Below, one piece after another: positions 37,357 to 45,800 of a stretch of DNA of 64,000 nucleotides (position 1 is the stretch's first letter; each line of letters opens with the position of its first letter). The notes under the pieces were generated by a model that searched no databases, had not been told where the DNA came from, and saw only the letters and a program-made list of their open reading frames with translations. The translations under genes and the position numbers were made by a program. Location of the stretch: contig NZ_JAENHN010000037.1 in the NCBI RefSeq assembly GCF_016595795.1, positions 62,001 to 126,000 on the forward strand. Reading direction: 5' to 3'. This DNA is from Clostridium yunnanense. GTDB taxonomy: Bacteria; Bacillota; Clostridia; Clostridiales; Clostridiaceae.

Positions 37357-38777
37357 TACACCTCCATCAATTTATTACGGTCAGTCTTTCCGTTTGTGTT
37401 TTTTGGCAATGCATCTAAAGGAATTATATGATGAGGAACCAAATAAGCCGGAAGCCGCTTCTGTAAAATTGTACGAATTGTACCGGTATCGGCAGTTTCT
37501 GAAACGTAAAAAACGCAAATGAACTTCTTATTATAAATTGTACAAACATCTCGACAACATTCTTCTCTCAAAATACGGTTAATCTCGGATAAATCAACAC
37601 GATTGCCGTTAATCTTTATCTGCATATCCTTACGACTAATAAAATATAGGCTACCGTCGATATACTTTCCAAAATCACCAGTATAAAAAGCGCGATGCTC
37701 TATACCATCTATGGTTATAGTCTTAAAGCCACTTTCTTCCTGCTTTCCTATATAACCTAATCCAATCATGTCACCATATATTACAATTTGACCAATCCCA
37801 TCTTCCATGTCTGCTAATACCAGATTCCATCCGGGGAGAAGAGAGCCTAGTGACATATTGTGTCTGGCAAACTGTCTATAGTTATCTGCATTTATGGAGA
37901 GACAACAGCAGAAAAGAGTTATTTCTGTTGGTCCATAGGATAAGAATACCTTTGCCTCCTTTTGGATTTCAAAAACCTTTTCCATGTGTCTAGGAAGTAT
38001 TTCATCCCCTCCAAATTTGAATTTTTTAATAGATTTAATAACAGAACTATTCCAGTGTCCCTGATGATCCAGTATATCTATCACTCCGGGGATGGAATTC
38101 CAGAATGTTATTTGATGTTTAATAATTTTTTTTGAAGGGAAAAGCTTGTCTGAAAATCCCGAAAATGGAACTAGTGAAGCACCAGTGACTGCCGCAACGA
38201 AAATATCTATCAAGCTCATATCGAAATTCAGATTGGGATATTGGGAACAAATATCATCGGATGTAATACCAAAATGAGTAGCTATACATTGTACAGCATG
38301 TGAGAAGGCTTGTCTTGCTATTTTAACACCTTTTGGCTTTCCTGTTGACCCTGAGGTGTAAATCACATATGCAACAGGATTATTATTTCTGTAAATTTGC
38401 CCATCAACCCTATCACTTAGGCTTGAGATTTCATCATCAAAAAGATTATCACAATTCCAGAAGTTATCCTGTGATCTTTGACGAATAACCAATTGCGGCT
38501 GAAACTCATCAGCGTACATTTGCTTTCTTTGGGTAGGATCCTTATGATTAATACAGCAAAATGTTATCCCTGACATATAAGCCCCAATAATTACAGAATA
38601 GGCTAAAAAACCTTGTGGCAAGCTTATCATGACACGTTCAATACCCTTATCATTAAAAAACTTGTTTAACCAATATATATACTCTCGCATATCGCTATAT
38701 AAATAGTTGCGCTCATCATGAACGAAAACCCTATTTGATTTCATATTATTCTCTATAAAACTTTCCAAATTTATCAC
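37347..38777 (-). CDS. Free-standing amino acid-type adenylation domain
   Basis: 476 residues. A3 motif VIYTSGSTGKPKG, A5 FLSYGPTEIT, A7 FYTGDFGKYI, A8 NGNRVDLSEI and A10 LPKNTNGKTDRNKL (with catalytic Lys) are all intact. The length and order match DltA/NRPS A domains without condensation or carrier domains. It should activate an amino or related acid as the adenylate and load a separate carrier, such as the one at 42445. The substrate code was not deduced. It overlaps the HprK-like gene and lies four bases from the pyruvate-kinase-like gene. Confidence 0.9.
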   Translation of the reverse strand: MINLESFIENNMKSNRVFVHDERNYLYSDMREYIYWLNKFFNDKGIERVMISLPQGFLAYSVIIGAYMSGITFCCINHKDPTQRKQMYADEFQPQLVIRQRSQDNFWNCDNLFDDEISSLSDRVDGQIYRNNNPVAYVIYTSGSTGKPKGVKIARQAFSHAVQCIATHFGITSDDICSQYPNLNFDMSLIDIFVAAVTGASLVPFSGFSDKLFPSKKIIKHQITFWNSIPGVIDILDHQGHWNSSVIKSIKKFKFGGDEILPRHMEKVFEIQKEAKVFLSYGPTEITLFCCCLSINADNYRQFARHNMSLGSLLPGWNLVLADMEDGIGQIVIYGDMIGLGYIGKQEESGFKTITIDGIEHRAFYTGDFGKYIDGSLYFISRKDMQIKINGNRVDLSEINRILREECCRDVCTIYNKKFICVFYVSETADTGTIRTILQKRLPAYLVPHHIIPLDALPKNTNGKTDRNKLMEVYCS

Positions 38778-38781
38778 TCTC

Positions 38782-39723
38782 TTAAAAATTATTAATTACT
38801 TGCTTAATAAATCCATGCTCCTTGTTCATAACCGTTTCATTAATGTATATATAGTTTGAACAATACATAACATCCCTTAATTTACCTCTATCCTCTTCAT
38901 TTAAAGTACCTGCTGTCAGCAAACTAAGAAAATAATTAGATGCAGGAACTGAAATTTTATTGTATTCATAGCAAAGATTTATTAAATGTTGTGTTATACG
39001 ATGGATTTCCGAAGGCGTATAGAAAGCTGTAAGATCATCTCGTCCAACAACAATACCATCAACATGTTCCAAGATATCTAAAGCATTCTTCATCCCAACA
39101 GGGGATTCGATTTTTGCAAACAATTGAGATTTTCCAATCATGTCTCGTGCTTCCCGAGCAATAGCCGGACTATCAGCAAAGGATAAACAAATTGTTCCTT
39201 TTTCTTTGAAAGTTTCTATTATGTTCTTATCAATTTGGTTTAAATGCTCACATGGCATATATTTGTTTTTTATATAAACATGAGTCCTATCTTTGACCTC
39301 ATATCTTTGTGGTAATATAAACCTTGCAGTAATCACAGTGCCATTCTTTTCCTCTACTAACAACTCTATTTTTTCATTCCCTCGTAATACAAGTATGTCA
39401 CCCTTACTTGTTTCTTTGAACAGCATAGACGAGATGAAAAAATAAGCATCTCTCGATTCTCCGTTTAATATTCGTACATAGAAAAAATCATCTTTGTCAT
39501 TATATTGTTTTTTTATTCTTTGCTTATTTCCGGCAGTATCAAAAAAGAAAAAAGTATCCTTTTCTATGTCCTTAACCAGGCTATAGACTTGCAAACTATT
39601 CTCAATACCAATACGTGCTGGATTCAAACGGAAACAACGTATCCCTATCGAAAGAACAAACTTAAGGTCCTCCAAGGAATACTTATGATCAATTGTTATT
39701 ATAGGAGTAGCCATTTCTTTCAT
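38782..39723 (-). CDS. Pyruvate-kinase-like barrel protein
   Basis: 313 residues from ATG at 39723, which overlaps the stop of the preceding gene (ATGA) and has GGAGAG upstream. The C-terminal half has FAKIESPVGMKNALDIL and DGIVVGRDDL, like pyruvate kinase KIEN...DGIMVARGDL, and EYNKISVPASNY in place of the effector helix. The N-terminal part has FRLNPARIGIEN, like the PK substrate strand. About 130 residues in the middle differ, and the C-terminal regulatory domain is missing. A PEP/pyruvate or HpcH-like oxo-acid reaction is likely. Full glycolytic PK is about 470 residues, so this is a short special form. Confidence 0.65.
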   Translation of the reverse strand: MKEMATPIITIDHKYSLEDLKFVLSIGIRCFRLNPARIGIENSLQVYSLVKDIEKDTFFFFDTAGNKQRIKKQYNDKDDFFYVRILNGESRDAYFFISSMLFKETSKGDILVLRGNEKIELLVEEKNGTVITARFILPQRYEVKDRTHVYIKNKYMPCEHLNQIDKNIIETFKEKGTICLSFADSPAIAREARDMIGKSQLFAKIESPVGMKNALDILEHVDGIVVGRDDLTAFYTPSEIHRITQHLINLCYEYNKISVPASNYFLSLLTAGTLNEEDRGKLRDVMYCSNYIYINETVMNKEHGFIKQVINNF

Positions 39724-40601
39724 ATATATCTCTCCATACACACACCCAAATTTTTTGCTGCATTCAACATGGAAGTGAAGTCTCTCTCCAAGCACAATGG
39801 GTTCATTTGGGATAAATATGTTGGGTCTACCCAGTATCCTTTATTGTGCCATTCAGCAAAATCATCAATCCTTCTTTTCTCATATATTTCATGATCTGTA
39901 ACTTGACCATTCCACACATCTATCATTAGTTGTATGGTCTTCCCTTTCCTGCCTTGCTTAATGTTGTAGTAGACTTTTTCAAGTTCGTCAATATCATCTT
40001 TGCAAATATTCCAGCTGCCTAATATAGCATGGTTTTTATACAAAAGATCCATGTTGGATTTGATGTTAGAATAAGGAAGTTCTCCATCATATCCAAGGCC
40101 AAGTAACATTATCTTCACTTTGCTACTATCCTTTTTATTCAGCATGCTAGCGATTTTTAATGAAAATGCATCAATTATCGGTGTTTTAACCATAGAATCT
40201 CTTCTACCTGAAAATAAGACATCGCCACCAACATCACAAAAAATTATTTTATTGTAGGTTTTATCAAGGAAATCAACAACTTCAAGCAGATTCTGAGTGG
40301 AGAAATTGTACACATCATTTGAAATCATCTGTGCTAAAGATGAATCCACAAAATATTCTTTTTGTGCTTCATTGTTACATTTCGTCCATCTATATTTATA
40401 AGCTTCCAGGACGTGATTAACGGCCACTTCTTCTTTTACCAAACCATCAGGCTGAACATAGACATGGCTAAACTTTGGGTTTAAAAAACCCCCAATTTGA
40501 ATATCTTGATGCTCATTACACTGCCTCTCCAAAGATCTGGCAACCATATACGCCGCAACAATGTCATATCCACCGCCCATACCGATAACAATTGTCATCA
40601 T
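39720..40601 (-). CDS. DUF1152-like protein
   Basis: 293 residues. It starts MMTIVIGMGGGYDIVAAY with a glycine-rich nucleotide-like loop, then CDVGGDVLFSGRRDS and LLGLGYDGELP, which resemble DUF1152 signatures (Asp/Gly-rich repeats). The family has no established reaction; it is often found beside metabolic or surface-sugar genes. GGGGGG precedes the ATGs. It sits between the adenylation-carrier fusion and the pyruvate-kinase-like gene, with coupled translation into the latter. The family call was made by eye from the motif pattern. Confidence 0.65.
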   Translation of the reverse strand: MMTIVIGMGGGYDIVAAYMVARSLERQCNEHQDIQIGGFLNPKFSHVYVQPDGLVKEEVAVNHVLEAYKYRWTKCNNEAQKEYFVDSSLAQMISNDVYNFSTQNLLEVVDFLDKTYNKIIFCDVGGDVLFSGRRDSMVKTPIIDAFSLKIASMLNKKDSSKVKIMLLGLGYDGELPYSNIKSNMDLLYKNHAILGSWNICKDDIDELEKVYYNIKQGRKGKTIQLMIDVWNGQVTDHEIYEKRRIDDFAEWHNKGYWVDPTYLSQMNPLCLERDFTSMLNAAKNLGVCMERYI

Positions 40602-40644
40602 TTCCCCCCTATCTTCCTATTAACATTGGAGCTCTAATTGAGAT

Positions 40645-42411
40645 TTATTCACTCTCAATAAAAATCTTTGTTTCTACATATTCTTCCAAATCCATTAGAG
40701 TTGAAAATTTTTCCATACTAAAGAAGTCATCATCAAACTTAATAGAAAATTCTTCTTGTATAAGCACTACAATCTCAATAAAATTTAGAGAACGGATTCC
40801 TAAATCCTCTAGGCCCGCCTTAACTTCCTCTTGTGCTACAGGCATACCTACAATATCCTCCACAATCTTGACAATTCTCCCATGAACACTGCTGTCTGAA
40901 ATCCTATTCCTACTTTCTTCACTACCAAGAAAATCTGAATAATGTTTTTTAAAATAACCCCTAGACAATTTGCCATTTGCATTAGATGGTACCTTTTCAA
41001 CGTGCAGTAATTTAGCAGGAATCATGTATATAGGTAGTTTTCTTCTCAACTCCAACATAACGCTCTTTATGGAGATTTTTTCATCCGCCTCAAAGAAACC
41101 AATCAGTGCTTTTTTTTCACTACCCATCTCAATTTGTATCACAGCAGACCGCTTAATACCCGGACATTGATTGAGCTGTTTTTCTACTTCCTCTAATTGA
41201 AAACGCTTTCCATTTACCTTAACGAGATTATCGTTGCGCCCCATATATTGAATACCATTCTCATGTTTGATAACTAAATCTCCTGTCCTAAAATAACCCT
41301 TTTCGTTAAATACCCTTTTTTTACGTTGTCCTAGCTCAAGACATTCTTTAGCCAAACAAATTCCTGAAACACACATTTCACCACTGGCTTTAGAATCAGA
41401 TTCATTTTCACATACTGTTTCAACCTCAAACTTTACATTATTAATGGGTGCCCCCAGATATATGACCTCATGATTTGAGTGACAGGGAACCAAATAATAC
41501 AAAATGCTGTTAGAACATTCAGACATTCCGTATGCATTAATTAACTGCAAACTATATTCCTCATAGAACTTATTAGCAACAGCTGGTTGTAAAGCTTCTC
41601 CCGTAAGAATAATCGCTTTTAATGCTTCAAATTCTACCTTTTTATAGTTGTTATATTTAATCATATCAAGATACAAGTTTAAAAACGATGGAGTCAATGA
41701 AACATATAATACTTTATCTTCATTGACACGTTTTAAAAACTGATAAACACTTTTAATTAAGGATTGTTTGTATAGTATTAGCATCGACCCGGTGCTGATT
41801 GGTAGAAGAATTTGCCATATAGATGCAACAAACCCGATATTAAAGCTTAAACATAGAGTACTGCCTCTTTCAACATCAAGTATGGCACGAGTATACTCTA
41901 GATGATTAAGAATCCCCGTATATTGTAAAATAATGCCTTTGGGTTCGCCTGTAGATCCTGATGTCATAATACAACAAGCACTATCACTGTCTGAAAGCTC
42001 CGGAAACTGTACATTAGTTACCGATTCTGTATCTGCGATGTTGATTACATGTGTGGTTTTTGGAAAATGTTCCTTGTAACATGCTGTCTGTGAATCTAGC
42101 AATACCATTTTTACAGATTCCCAATTTGAGATATTACAAACCTTTTTAAATGGTATTTCCGTATTAATCGGCATGTATACAGCCCCAATAGACAAAATTG
42201 AATAAATCATGACTATTGCATCTATGGAATTATCCATGTAAAGTAAGACTATTTCATTTTTTCCAACACCCTGCTCTCCTAAAAAAACTGCACAATTTTG
42301 AATTTTATTGAGTAATAATTCATATGTTAAAGAAATATTTTCACATTTTACAGCGATTTTCTTCCCATCTCTTTCCGCTTCGCGCTTAATCCATTCATAT
42401 ACATAATTCAT
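40645..42411 (-). CDS. Adenylation domain fused to a carrier protein
   Basis: 588 residues. Adenylation domain (about 1-495): A3 MTSGSTGEPKG, A5 INAYGMSECS, A7 YFRTGDLVI, A8 MGRNDNLVKVNGKR and A10 VPSNANGKLSRG are intact. Carrier domain (about 510-583): phosphopantetheine serine S541 in LGIRSLNFIEIVV. This is a minimal A-T loading unit without a condensation or thioesterase partner. It would load its own acid and hand it to a papain-fold transferase or another enzyme. It lies next to the second free carrier protein. Confidence 0.9.
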   Translation of the reverse strand: MNYVYEWIKREAERDGKKIAVKCENISLTYELLLNKIQNCAVFLGEQGVGKNEIVLLYMDNSIDAIVMIYSILSIGAVYMPINTEIPFKKVCNISNWESVKMVLLDSQTACYKEHFPKTTHVINIADTESVTNVQFPELSDSDSACCIMTSGSTGEPKGIILQYTGILNHLEYTRAILDVERGSTLCLSFNIGFVASIWQILLPISTGSMLILYKQSLIKSVYQFLKRVNEDKVLYVSLTPSFLNLYLDMIKYNNYKKVEFEALKAIILTGEALQPAVANKFYEEYSLQLINAYGMSECSNSILYYLVPCHSNHEVIYLGAPINNVKFEVETVCENESDSKASGEMCVSGICLAKECLELGQRKKRVFNEKGYFRTGDLVIKHENGIQYMGRNDNLVKVNGKRFQLEEVEKQLNQCPGIKRSAVIQIEMGSEKKALIGFFEADEKISIKSVMLELRRKLPIYMIPAKLLHVEKVPSNANGKLSRGYFKKHYSDFLGSEESRNRISDSSVHGRIVKIVEDIVGMPVAQEEVKAGLEDLGIRSLNFIEIVVLIQEEFSIKFDDDFFSMEKFSTLMDLEEYVETKIFIESE

Positions 42412-42444
42412 AACATACTCCTACCATAAAGCTGTATTTTATAA

Positions 42445-42720
42445 CTATTTTTTATTGATTTTCATTTTGACAACTTTGATAAGTTCTTGGCAGCTGTTTA
42501 ATATGTCATATGTTAGATATTCGTCGTCAATAGATATCCCAAATGCATCCTCACAAGCAACAGCAAGATGCATCAGATCCACAGAATCAAAGCCAACATT
42601 GTTTAAGTTTTCGCAATTTAACAATTCATCATCCGTCATGTCACACTGCCTGAGATTTCTCAAGACTCCTATAAAAATCTCATTTGACTTTTCCATTTCA
42701 AACATATTCTTCTCCTCCAT
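42445..42720 (-). CDS. Free-standing acyl/peptidyl carrier protein
   Basis: 91 residues. The active serine is S46 in VGFDSVDLMHLAVA, with EDAFGISIDDEYL next, a canonical carrier helix II. It would be activated by the Sfp-type enzyme at 14972 and loaded by the adenylation enzymes at 37347 or 40645. It is encoded just downstream of the aldolase gene, with a 33-base gap to the A-T gene. Confidence 0.9.
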   Translation of the reverse strand: MEEKNMFEMEKSNEIFIGVLRNLRQCDMTDDELLNCENLNNVGFDSVDLMHLAVACEDAFGISIDDEYLTYDILNSCQELIKVVKMKINKK

Positions 42721-42825
42721 TCATTAAAAATAACTTACACTTGCGATATAATTCTTTTAAGAATAAGCAATGAATTTCCTCAAAGGTTAGCCTGAGGAAA
42801 TGCACATCTTTATCTAAAAATATAA

Positions 42826-43845
42826 TCATGAATTATCAGTAATACACTGCTGATAGATTTTCTCTAATTTTTCATAATAATATCTTTTTCTCTCCAATTG
42901 AGGCATTTGTTTTATCACATGATGAATGTCTTTAAAAGACACGCTTTTCTTTTTTAATAAGTAATTCACATTATTTACATGACCACCATGAATACCTGCA
43001 ATAAAAAATGGAATTGAGTAACCCCAGAAAATATCTTTTCGTATCGTTTCAATATAACGATCTATGGTATCCAATATCATATCCAAATTATAATGCTTTT
43101 CCTGACCCATCTTGGACAGATACTGTATCATTAGCTCTGTTGGCGTATTTCCTGCTCCACGTCCCATACCTGAAAGGGTCGTATCAATAATTACATTTCT
43201 CTCTCCAGATGAGAGATTAACCAATACTTGTGATAGAGCAAAAGACATCTGTAAATTGTTGTGTGAATGAAACCCTAAATTAATATCTTTTCTTAAGGCA
43301 CCATTAATCAAATTATATACTCTTTGCAAATCAGAAACATCCATAGATCCATATGTATCCACAATAGAGAAACAAAATACTGACATATTGTTAATCATGC
43401 GCACAAGCTCAATAATTTCTCGATCTGAGTACCCTAAAATATCTACTGGTTGTACATAAAGCTTATAGCCTTTTTTGATAATATCACGCAAGAAAGGCAT
43501 TACCTTATCTTTTTCATCTTTAAAGAAAGTGACCCTTATGGAGTCAAAGGACTTGCCATTATTCGGTTCGAGATTCTCGGTGGAATACCGACTATAATCT
43601 GCTAATACTGTGAATTCCGTATTAAGCCTTTCTTTTGGGATAAACCTCATTGCTTCTTTCGCATTAGCGAATACAGTATAGCCTGTCCCACCTCCTTCAT
43701 TTTGTAAAAAACCTATTTCCACAATGTCAATTTGACAATTTACTAATCCATTGATAATACCTTGTATTGCTGATTCTCCAAAATACTTGTCAACTAAATA
43801 AGCACCATCTCGAAGAGTACAATCTAAAATTCTAACATGCTTCAT
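42826..43845 (-). CDS. HMGL-like aldolase/condensing enzyme
   Basis: 339 residues. The N-terminus reads RILDCTLRDGAYLVDKYFG, with the metal-binding DCTLRDG motif, followed by DIVEIGFL and FHSHNNLQMS (metal-binding HxH) as in HMG-CoA lyase, isopropylmalate synthase and 4-hydroxy-2-oxovalerate aldolase. A late GGHVNNVNYLL is the active-loop region. The enzyme should make or break a C-C bond between an oxo-acid or acyl-CoA and an aldehyde, with a divalent metal. Similar proteins occur beside cytidylyltransferases in surface-sugar loci; the same pair is adjacent here (43861). Substrate unknown. Confidence 0.85.
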   Translation of the reverse strand: MKHVRILDCTLRDGAYLVDKYFGESAIQGIINGLVNCQIDIVEIGFLQNEGGGTGYTVFANAKEAMRFIPKERLNTEFTVLADYSRYSTENLEPNNGKSFDSIRVTFFKDEKDKVMPFLRDIIKKGYKLYVQPVDILGYSDREIIELVRMINNMSVFCFSIVDTYGSMDVSDLQRVYNLINGALRKDINLGFHSHNNLQMSFALSQVLVNLSSGERNVIIDTTLSGMGRGAGNTPTELMIQYLSKMGQEKHYNLDMILDTIDRYIETIRKDIFWGYSIPFFIAGIHGGHVNNVNYLLKKKSVSFKDIHHVIKQMPQLERKRYYYEKLEKIYQQCITDNS

Positions 43846-43860
43846 ATTTATATCATCTCT

Positions 43861-44511
43861 TTATCTTTTATAATGGTAAACTGCATCTGCAATTAAAAAG
43901 CTATCGTAATAATCTATATCTATACATTCAATATCCGAGACCTCAATTATTTTTGTTTTTCCACCAGTTCTACATTTAGTTTTTTCAAAGATATCTCGAG
44001 TAAAAACATATGCTGCGGATACTTCAGCATACAAAGGCTTAAGTTCTTGAGTCCTAGGAATATTACTAGGATCAAAATTGAGTGGCTCAAGTTTATCTGT
44101 CCATAACAAGCTTTGAATCTTCTTTCCGGTAAAAGCCGAATCATATCCTTCGTTCATAACAGCTTTGATACACTCCTCTAAATGCTCAACAGTTACAAAT
44201 GGAGATGTTGCGTGGGAAACCATATAAATATCTGCATCTACTTGTTTCATGAACTCACTGATTATGTCTTGCGGAGTAGCAGTAGGTAAGTCCAGAAAAT
44301 CAGGTCTTTTAAGATAACGGATTCCAGGTAGTAGATAATCTGATATTTCATCTTGACTACAATAAACATATATCTCACTTAAGCAACTAATCCTTCGAAC
44401 TGACTCTAGAATAAAGCTTATCAATGGCTTGCCATCATAAAACTTTTGTGTGTTTTTTCCTGGATAACGCTCGTTTTTCAGTTTAATGGGAACAAAAGCA
44501 ACAGTTTTCAT
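43861..44511 (-). CDS. CMP-sugar-type cytidylyltransferase (NeuA/KdsB-like)
   Basis: 216 residues. It starts AFVPIKLKNERYPGKNTQKF, the altered LxAR.GSKG..KN loop of the NeuA group, then PLISFILESV, VSHATSPFVT and SDIECIDIDYYDS. The family activates acidic sugars (sialic, pseudaminic, Kdo-like) as CMP derivatives using CTP and Mg2+. AGGAGG precedes the ATG. It is the first large gene of the cluster, next to the aldolase gene, which could make its oxo-acid substrate. A LIC12162-type transferase further along could use the product. Exact sugar unknown. Confidence 0.82.
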   Translation of the reverse strand: MKTVAFVPIKLKNERYPGKNTQKFYDGKPLISFILESVRRISCLSEIYVYCSQDEISDYLLPGIRYLKRPDFLDLPTATPQDIISEFMKQVDADIYMVSHATSPFVTVEHLEECIKAVMNEGYDSAFTGKKIQSLLWTDKLEPLNFDPSNIPRTQELKPLYAEVSAAYVFTRDIFEKTKCRTGGKTKIIEVSDIECIDIDYYDSFLIADAVYHYKR

Positions 44512-44560
44512 AAAATCCTCCTATTAGTTTTATCTAAGAACTCAGCTTTTTTCAAAAAAA

Positions 44561-44620
44561 CTATGAAATTAAATAACCAGAAAGCTTTTCACTAGCTCCT
44601 AGGGGATATTTCATATGCAA
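44561..44620 (-). CDS. Possible 19-residue leader peptide
   Basis: A TTG at 44620 lies 7 bases after GGAGG (44628-44632); the frame reads HMKYPLGASEKLSGYLIS after the start and ends at 44561-44563, 49 bases before the cytidylyltransferase ATG. An ATG at 44614 is an alternative. The ribosome site is good but the peptide is short and matches no family I know. It may be a translated leader, a precursor peptide or chance. Confidence 0.3.
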   Translation of the reverse strand: MHMKYPLGASEKLSGYLIS

Positions 44621-44653
44621 TAGTACACCTCCACTAATTTCGATATTTTATCT

Positions 44654-44821
44654 TCACTTCCCGACATACAATAGTTTCGGAATACAAAAAATATCATTAT
44701 CAACTAATGATTTTGTATACTTTTCCTTGGATAACATCTTCCTTAAACCCTTATATAGCCACTTAAATGACTTTTCTGTTGTATCATAGCTATTCTCGCA
44801 CATCATTATTATACTTCTCAT
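44654..44821 (-). CDS. Possible 55-residue protein, first reading frame after the cluster promoter
   Basis: An ATG at 44821 follows AAGGA with 5-base spacing and about 30 bases of leader after the predicted transcription start; another ATG lies two codons upstream. The peptide begins MRSIIMMCENSYDTTEK, has KSFKWLYKGLRKML and ends IPKLLYVGK, with two cysteines and a basic character. I do not recognise a family. It could be a remnant, a precursor peptide or a small regulator. Confidence 0.4.
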   Translation of the reverse strand: MRSIIMMCENSYDTTEKSFKWLYKGLRKMLSKEKYTKSLVDNDIFCIPKLLYVGK

Positions 44822-44858
44822 TTGCATCCTTTAATTCCATAATATTACTTATATTGAA

Positions 44859-44887
44859 ATTATATATATATAATCTAGTCATGTCAA
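44859..44887 (-). promoter_or_regulatory. Consensus sigma-A promoter of the biosynthetic cluster
   Basis: On the minus strand TTGACA (44882-44887) and TATAAT (44859-44864) are both perfect and separated by exactly 17 bases. It points into the minus-strand gene block, about 340 bases before the cytidylyltransferase, leaving a long leader. No other clear promoter was found near the cluster start. Confidence 0.85.
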
Positions 44888-45339
44888 TTATTTTTGTGTC
44901 ATTATTTTATAATTTGTGAATAATTATAAAATAATATGTAAATTTATAGATAAATCGTAATACTACTTAAATTCTTATTTCGACAATAGTTATCCTAAGA
45001 GTTTATAGTAATTTGCTTTTTGTAATTTTCCAGTGAAAATACCCCCGTGGTGAAATTGACTCTTATAATTTACTAAACCTCATAATAATTAACCAATAAA
45101 ATTATTACCTTCAACATACAAGGCTTATGGTTTATGTTTTCGATTTATTTACTGTCACCGTCCCTAAATATACTTAGCATTTTAGAACCTCTTAAATTAC
45201 TATAAACTAAGAAGTTTTTTAATAATTAAAAAATTATATAACAATATCAAAATCATACTATTTTGTATTTAAAAAGAGAATAGCAAAGCTAGAGTACTAA
45301 CATACCTGTGGGTAACTTTTAAAACTAATAAATTTATCC
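44888..45339. other. AT-rich intergenic stretch upstream of the cluster promoter
   Basis: No gene seen. A short patch around 45020-45052 (ttgtaattttccagtgaaaa, then a C-run) resembles another at about 46464-46492 (cttgtagtttccagttgaga, then a C-run) in the same orientation, possibly old element ends. Confidence 0.4.
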
Positions 45340-45800
45340 TACTTGCTTTAGGTTTAAATCGTCAGACTTTTTATTAACAGCAATAGTTCCAGCTACTATA
45401 GCCATACAGTTTAGTATATCTACAACTTTAGCTTTTCTACTAGCTGGTGATCACAGATTATTAGCGTTAAAAAACTCTTTTAATCTTGAGCTCCACCTCT
45501 CGATAGAGGTTCGTTGATTATATAACTTTTGTCAAGCTTCGCTGCTCCTAAAGGAATAAGCGTAATGTCTATTATTTTCTTTATATTTTATCTTTAGTCA
45601 AAATTCATAATTTGAACTGCTTCAATGCTCTGTTCCAATTCGACAATTAATCTTATCGGTCGCGTGGGGACACCGAATCTTAAGATAGTCATCATCTTTC
45701 TCCCAGTAAGTTAAAGAGTATCCCATTGGGATGGGTTCAAACTTATCATTAAATCCTTCTGTTGGAGCATACTACGCCCTTGGATTATAATCTATACCTG
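45340..45800 (-). pseudogene. Decayed DDE transposase
   Basis: Reading the minus strand, broken segments resemble the C-terminal half of an IS1182/IS4-type transposase: FEPIPMGYSLTYWEKDDDY, a cysteine motif KIRCPHATDKINC, then after stops and shifts YNQRTSIERWSSRLKEFFN and KVVDILNCMAIVAGTIAVN. The YNQR.SIER..SRLK motif is the usual Y-(2)-R-(3)-E signature of IS4-related transposases. Multiple stops show it is dead. It belongs to the mobile-element graveyard on the right side of the cluster. Confidence 0.65.

Noticed and set aside
38782-44511. Phosphonate pathway (CMP-activated phosphonate)
   Set aside because: The cytidylyltransferase and HMGL-like aldolase fit such a route superficially, but there is no PEP mutase with its EDK...NS motif in the window.
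12066-44511. Lasso peptide cluster, suggested by the HprK-like kinase and nucleotidyltransferase
   Set aside because: There is no asparagine-synthetase-like cyclase, B1/B2 protein or obvious precursor peptide.
12066-44511. Conventional modular NRPS or PKS
   Set aside because: Adenylation and carrier units exist, but no condensation, ketosynthase, acyltransferase or thioesterase domains were found.
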